From Capnocytophaga granulosa ATCC 51502 (GTDB lineage: Bacteria; Bacteroidota; Bacteroidia; Flavobacteriales; Flavobacteriaceae), in assembly GCF_000411115.1 (NCBI RefSeq), contig NZ_KE150256.1, forward strand, positions 194,540 to 258,539: a stretch of 64,000 nt of DNA, given 5' to 3'. Shown piece after piece: positions 60,708 to 64,000 of this stretch. The position numbers and the translations under genes were made by a program. Each line of letters opens with the position of its first letter. Within the stretch, counting starts at the first letter, position 1. The notes under the pieces were generated by a model that saw only the letters and a program-made list of their open reading frames with translations, made no database searches and was not told the DNA's origin.

Positions 60708-61921
60708 TGACTTACACAGAAAGCATAGATTGGTTATGGGCGCACCTGCCTATGTACCAAGAAAAAGGACGCTCCGCCTTCCGAGGCAAATTGGACAATA
60801 TCCTCCTTTTGTGCGACCATTTAGGCAATCCACAAGAACAATTCCCTACCCTACATATAGCGGGCACCAATGGCAAAGGCTCCTCTTCCCATGCCTTAGC
60901 TTCTGTATTACAGGAAGCTGGTTATAAGGTAGGACTCTATACCTCCCCACACCTGAAGGACTTTCGCGAACGTATCAAAATTAATGGAGAAGACATCTCT
61001 CAAGAGGCGGTATGTCAGTTTGTTGAAAAGAACAAAGACTTTATAGAAGGAGAAAATTTCTCCTTTTTTGAGGTTACCGTAGGTATGGCTTTTGATTATT
61101 TTGCTTACCAAAAGGTAGATATAGCTGTCATAGAAGTAGGCTTGGGCGGCCGATTGGACTCAACCAATATCATCAACCCCGTTGTTTCGCTCATTACCAA
61201 TATAGGCAAGGATCACACTGAGATTCTAGGAAATACCTTAGAAGAAATCGCCTATGAGAAAGCAGGTATTATCAAGCCTCATACTCCTGTGGTAATCAGC
61301 GAGTTTCACCCTCTGACAGCTCCTGTGTTCAAGCAAGTAGCCGCCAAGCGGGAAGCTCCTATCTACTTTGCCGACAGCCTTGAGGTGCCTTATACTATGG
61401 ATCTCAAAGGGGGCTATCAGGCCAAGAATATCAAGGGAATCGTACAAACCTTACGTATTTTACAAGAAAAAGGTTGGGCTATTTCTGAAGAAAATATACA
61501 GCAAGGACTCTCTCATATTGTTGCTAATACGCACCTTATGGGGCGCTGGCAGCTCTTGAGCGAACACCCCAAAACAATCTGTGATACCGCACACAATGCC
61601 CATGGGTTCGCGGAGATTTTCGCCCAACTTGGTCAGGAGAAATACAATACCCTACACATGGTACTAGGCTTTGTCAAGGAAAAGGACTTGGATGCGATCC
61701 TACCGATGTTCCCAAAGCAAGCGCATTACTATTTCTGTACGCCTAAGATAGACCGCGGCTTGAGTGCGACCCTCTTGCAAGAGAAAGCCGCCAGCTATGG
61801 CCTCCGTGGTGATGCCTTTCCTTCGGTGGAGAGTGCTTTAGCACAGGCACAAGAACAAGCCCATACAGATGATTTCATCTATATAGGCGGCAGTACCTTC
61901 GTCGTGGCGGAGGTAGTGTAA
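60707..61921 (+). CDS. folC: Folylpolyglutamate/dihydrofolate synthase
   Basis: 404 residues. HIAGTNGKGSSSHALASVL is the P-loop (about 46-56), then SPHLKDFRERIKING, EVGLGGRLDSTNII, and a C-terminal Mur-ligase-like domain with DTAHNAHGFAE. Adds glutamate to folate. Translationally linked to coaD by a one-base overlap. Convergent to the ferredoxin gene. Confidence 0.94.
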   Translation: MTYTESIDWLWAHLPMYQEKGRSAFRGKLDNILLLCDHLGNPQEQFPTLHIAGTNGKGSSSHALASVLQEAGYKVGLYTSPHLKDFRERIKINGEDISQEAVCQFVEKNKDFIEGENFSFFEVTVGMAFDYFAYQKVDIAVIEVGLGGRLDSTNIINPVVSLITNIGKDHTEILGNTLEEIAYEKAGIIKPHTPVVISEFHPLTAPVFKQVAAKREAPIYFADSLEVPYTMDLKGGYQAKNIKGIVQTLRILQEKGWAISEENIQQGLSHIVANTHLMGRWQLLSEHPKTICDTAHNAHGFAEIFAQLGQEKYNTLHMVLGFVKEKDLDAILPMFPKQAHYYFCTPKIDRGLSATLLQEKAASYGLRGDAFPSVESALAQAQEQAHTDDFIYIGGSTFVVAEVV

Positions 61922-61930
61922 GCCAAAGGG

Positions 61931-62161
61931 CTAAATCTTTTTGGTGGTGATAATCTTGACAGGACATGCCTTTTGGGCGTTTTCACAAGCCTCAAAGATG
62001 CTATCATCGTAGGATTTGAGGGTGAAGAAGCCTTTTTTCTCTGTGGAGCGCAGCAGAACACTCTTGCCATCCTTCTTACTCATCTGGAACTGTTCTGGCG
62101 CCATCTCCACACAATAATTACAGCCTATACACTTATCACGCTGGAGGGTTACTATGACCAC
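61931..62161 (-). CDS. Single-cluster 4Fe-4S ferredoxin
   Basis: 76 residues. First motif CIGCNYCVEMAP gives three Cys; the fourth is in the C-terminal KACPVKII. In this single-cluster class the position normally taken by the fourth Cys of the first motif is Ala. A 20-residue insertion between the halves is typical. A cytoplasmic electron carrier; partner unknown. Start at ATG 62161, upstream of which a low-complexity array fills the gap. Confidence 0.9.
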   Translation of the reverse strand: MVIVTLQRDKCIGCNYCVEMAPEQFQMSKKDGKSVLLRSTEKKGFFTLKSYDDSIFEACENAQKACPVKIITTKKI

Positions 62162-62262
62162 AAATATAATGATTAATGACCAATGATTAATGACTAATGA
62201 CTAGTGACTAATGATTAATGACTGGCACTAACAACTGACCACTAATCACTAACAACTGACCA
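62162..62262. repeat. TAATGAT/TAGTGAC low-complexity array
   Basis: About 100 bp of AATGACTAATGACTAGTGAC-type words between the divergent ferredoxin and DUF3109 starts. No consensus -7 box is visible. Confidence 0.65.
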
Positions 62263-62832
62263 ATGATTGAAATAGATAATACCTTAATCTCGGAAGAGAT
62301 TTTAGAAAATGACTTTGTCTGCAACCTCGATGCTTGCAAGGGAGCTTGCTGTGTGGAGGGGGATGCGGGAGCACCTGTGGAGGATGAGGAGGTGGAAATC
62401 CTCGAACGTATCTACCATAAGGTGGCTCCTTACCTAAGTGAGCAAGGCCGCAAGGCTATTGAAGCACAGGGTACCGCGGTACGCGGCAGCGATGGCGAAT
62501 GGGAAACACCGCTTATCAATGGAGGCGAATGTGCCTATGTCGTCCGAGACGAAAAAGGCATCGTTCTCTGCGGAATCGAACAGGCTTACCGCGAGGGCAA
62601 AATAGACTGGAAAAAGCCTATTTCCTGCCATCTCTACCCTATTCGCCTCAAGAGCTATCCATCCTTCATTGCGGTGAATTATGAGCGCTGGAGTATCTGC
62701 AAAGATGCCTGTATCTTAGGCCGCAAACTCCAAGTGCCTATCTATAAGTTTGTTCGCGAAGCTCTTATCCGAAAATTTGGAGAAGAATGGTACGAACAAT
62801 TAGAAGCAGCAGAAGCAATGATTAATGTTTAA
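62263..62832 (+). CDS. DUF3109 family Cys-rich protein
   Basis: 189 residues. Conserved Cys residues: DFVCNLDACKGACCVEGDAG at the N-terminus, ECAYV, LCGIE, SCHLYPIR, SICKDACILG. This pattern, with CxGxCC first, is the DUF3109 family, likely an iron-sulfur or zinc protein; its function is unknown. No signal peptide. Preceded by a low-complexity array. Confidence 0.9.
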   Translation: MIEIDNTLISEEILENDFVCNLDACKGACCVEGDAGAPVEDEEVEILERIYHKVAPYLSEQGRKAIEAQGTAVRGSDGEWETPLINGGECAYVVRDEKGIVLCGIEQAYREGKIDWKKPISCHLYPIRLKSYPSFIAVNYERWSICKDACILGRKLQVPIYKFVREALIRKFGEEWYEQLEAAEAMINV

Positions 62833-62907
62833 TGATTAATGTTTAATTTCTATTAGTGTTATTAATCATTACTGGAATTGATCATTGATCATTATTGGCA
62901 TTAATCA

Positions 62908-63480
62908 TTAGTGAAAGTTTGGATTCCACTGCTGGGGGTATTTAGGATTTTTGTCCCTATAATACTCCCTAATTTCGCTCATAATACTCTCCAAAGAGCG
63001 GGTTTGTAAATCCTTAAGAGAAATAGTCTTTCCTATATAAATAATCTTCTTTTTGAAATCACCTGCCCCCAATACTATCGGTACTTGGGCAGAAAGGGCT
63101 ATATGATAGAAGCCCATACGCCACTTATCCACTCGAGAGCGAGTACCCTCAGGGGTTACTACTAAGCTAAAATTCTCCTTCTTATACAATTCGGTTACCC
63201 ACTCCACTACATGATTGCGCTGGGAACGATCTATACCCAAGCCTCCTAAAGCACGTACTAAGGCTCCATACCAAGCCTTGGTATGACTGTCCTTGATAAT
63301 GAGCTTGATGGGCTTTTCTAACTTCCAATAGGCCAATATCCCTATCACAAACTCCCAATTGGTGGTATGAGGAGCCACTACCAACACACAACGGTCAAGG
63401 GTATTCATATCTCCTTGTAGTTCTATCTTCCAGCCCGCAAGCCATAAGGCAAAACTACCTATCCATTTCTTGATTTTCAT
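62908..63480 (-). CDS. 1-acyl-glycerol-phosphate acyltransferase-like (PlsC family)
   Basis: 190 residues, a short PlsC-type protein. Block I APHTTNWEFVIG carries His followed by Glu where HX4D is usual; block III VTPEGTRSRVDKW is intact, and QVPIVLGAGDFKKK follows. A hydrophobic N-terminus (about 8-20) anchors it. It probably acylates a lysophospholipid or related acceptor. The Asp-to-Glu change is unusual and may affect activity. The box TATCTTTG at 63498-63505 (minus strand) is a likely promoter. Confidence 0.85.
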   Translation of the reverse strand: MKIKKWIGSFALWLAGWKIELQGDMNTLDRCVLVVAPHTTNWEFVIGILAYWKLEKPIKLIIKDSHTKAWYGALVRALGGLGIDRSQRNHVVEWVTELYKKENFSLVVTPEGTRSRVDKWRMGFYHIALSAQVPIVLGAGDFKKKIIYIGKTISLKDLQTRSLESIMSEIREYYRDKNPKYPQQWNPNFH

Positions 63481-63497
63481 AGGTAAAATTTTGAGGG

Positions 63498-63505
63498 CAA
63501 AGATA
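63498..63505 (-). promoter_or_regulatory. -7 box TATCTTTG for PlsC-like gene
   Basis: Plus-strand CAAAGATA reads TATCTTTG on the minus strand, 17 nt upstream of the start. Confidence 0.55.
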
Positions 63506-63547
63506 CAAATTTTTAATGATTAATACCAATAATGATTAATGATTAAT

Positions 63548-63631
63548 GACAAATGACTAGTGACAAATGACTAGTGAGAAATGACTAGTGAGAAATGACT
63601 AGTGACAAATGACTAGTGAGAAATGACTAGT
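63548..63631. repeat. Six tandem 14-bp repeats GA(C/G)AAATGACTAGT
   Basis: Six consecutive units of exactly 14 bp, differing only at the third base (C or G), in the 317-bp gap between the PlsC-like and T9SS genes. The rest of that gap holds a CCCC-TTCG-GGGG hairpin (63669-63686) and a terminator-like stem (63697-63730). Confidence 0.93.
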
Positions 63632-63696
63632 GACTAGTTATCGGGTGTCAGGCATCGTAGCGTACGTTTTTCCCCTTCGGGGGAAAGAGGGATAAA

Positions 63697-63732
63697 AGAG
63701 AGAGACTTCCCATCCCTGGAAAGTCTCTCTTC
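63697..63732 (-). terminator. Hairpin beyond T9SS gene
   Basis: AGAGAGACTTCC (63699-63710) pairs with GGAAAGTCTCTCT (63718-63730) with one bulge, 7-nt loop; on the minus strand it is followed by CTTTTAT. Downstream of the stop at 63798. Confidence 0.6.
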
Positions 63733-63797
63733 TCTAGTTATTGTTATATCCTTCTTCAGGTATTCTTTACTATTCATTCTTCATTCTTCACTATTCA

Positions 63798-64000
63798 CTA
63801 ACGATAAAGGGTAAAGTGTCCTTTGAAGGTTCTGTTGTCATCAGGTTCGTTAAGGCGTAGGATAAACCAGTAGTCACCTGTTGGAAGGGCTTCGCCTCCG
63901 TAGGTACCATCCCACTCTTCTTTGTTGTTGAGGGTGGCTATCTTTCGTCCATAACGATCGTAGATCACAGTCTCTGCATTCGGATAGCTGGCTAAGTTTA
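63798..64000 (-). CDS. T9SS type B sorting-domain protein, C-terminal fragment
   Basis: The frame enters from the right edge and stops at 63798 (67 residues seen). It reads YDRYGRKIATL, WDGTYGGEALPTGDYWF and ILRLNEPDDNRTFKGHFTLY, ending in Arg: the gliding-motility-associated CHU_C/TIGR04131 C-terminal sorting domain (type B), complete for its final part. This signal directs secretion through the type IX system onto the cell surface or into the medium. The functional part of the protein lies outside the window. Confidence 0.88.
   Translation of the reverse strand, partial: NLASYPNAETVIYDRYGRKIATLNNKEEWDGTYGGEALPTGDYWFILRLNEPDDNRTFKGHFTLYR

Noticed and set aside
63548..63631. CRISPR array
   Set aside because: Units are 14 bp and contiguous without spacers, and no cas gene is present.

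Overview
The window is a chromosomal segment of a Bacteroidota bacterium, most likely Flavobacteriaceae and probably Capnocytophaga or a close relative. Starts are preceded by the phylum's -7 box TAnnTTTG. The protein families are typical of the group: a TonB receptor with DUF4249, DUF5686, DUF4270, DUF4290, MuiA/DUF4139, a mevalonate kinase and a T9SS type B sorting domain. A cysteate-synthase-like and a cysteate-acyltransferase-like enzyme also fit the capnine sulfonolipid that Capnocytophaga is known for. The genus is an inference.

Layout: 1-859 is the 5' part of an AT-rich unknown gene with a duplicated domain. 1-7 kb (minus strand): MuiA, two META lipoproteins, DUF4298, an antitoxin-like remnant, an FtsX permease and a cysteine desulfurase. 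7-20 kb: lipoproteins, a TonB receptor/DUF4249 pair, rhodanese, aminotransferase, SDRs, DUF5686, an ankyrin protein and an S24-type regulator. 20-29 kb: a CapB-like acyltransferase, a serine hydrolase, RarA, a thioesterase, an acyl-CoA dehydrogenase, a CapA-like PLP synthase, a LysM transglycosylase and a mevalonate kinase. 29-43 kb: mostly housekeeping (SpoU methylase, TsaE, MurA, tRNA-Arg, ribosomal protein S1, an AlkP-type membrane enzyme, Fur, PurA, DUF4270, deacetylase, a PepSY/flavodoxin reductase). 43-50 kb: a DUF58/MoxR/DUF4350/DUF4129/membrane protein/SpoIIM gene set with a divergent RDD gene.

50.3-57.1 kb is a genomic island bounded by a 76-bp direct repeat (75 of 76 identical), with a third partial copy at the right. 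It holds an arsenic operon read leftward: arsR, arsE, arsF, arsG, a second small thioredoxin, a CSCSS permease, arsC, a CDF-like transporter and acr3. Insertion-sequence-like inverted repeats and an oriT-like or RNA-like hairpin block flank it, and no integrase remains. Three operator palindromes sit ahead of arsR, arsE and the permease; the one at arsR encloses the -7 box. ArsC has Arg where the first resolving cysteine should be.

57-64 kb returns to core genes: azurin, a decayed FAA hydrolase, RsmD, DinB, PurN, CoaD, FolC, ferredoxin, DUF3109, an acyltransferase, and the end of a T9SS-secreted protein cut by the right edge. Two oppositely oriented copies of a ~255-bp nested inverted-repeat element lie near 4.1 and 24.3 kb. 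Many gaps hold short low-complexity arrays (TAATGAT/TAGTGAC type) that fold into hairpins between convergent genes.
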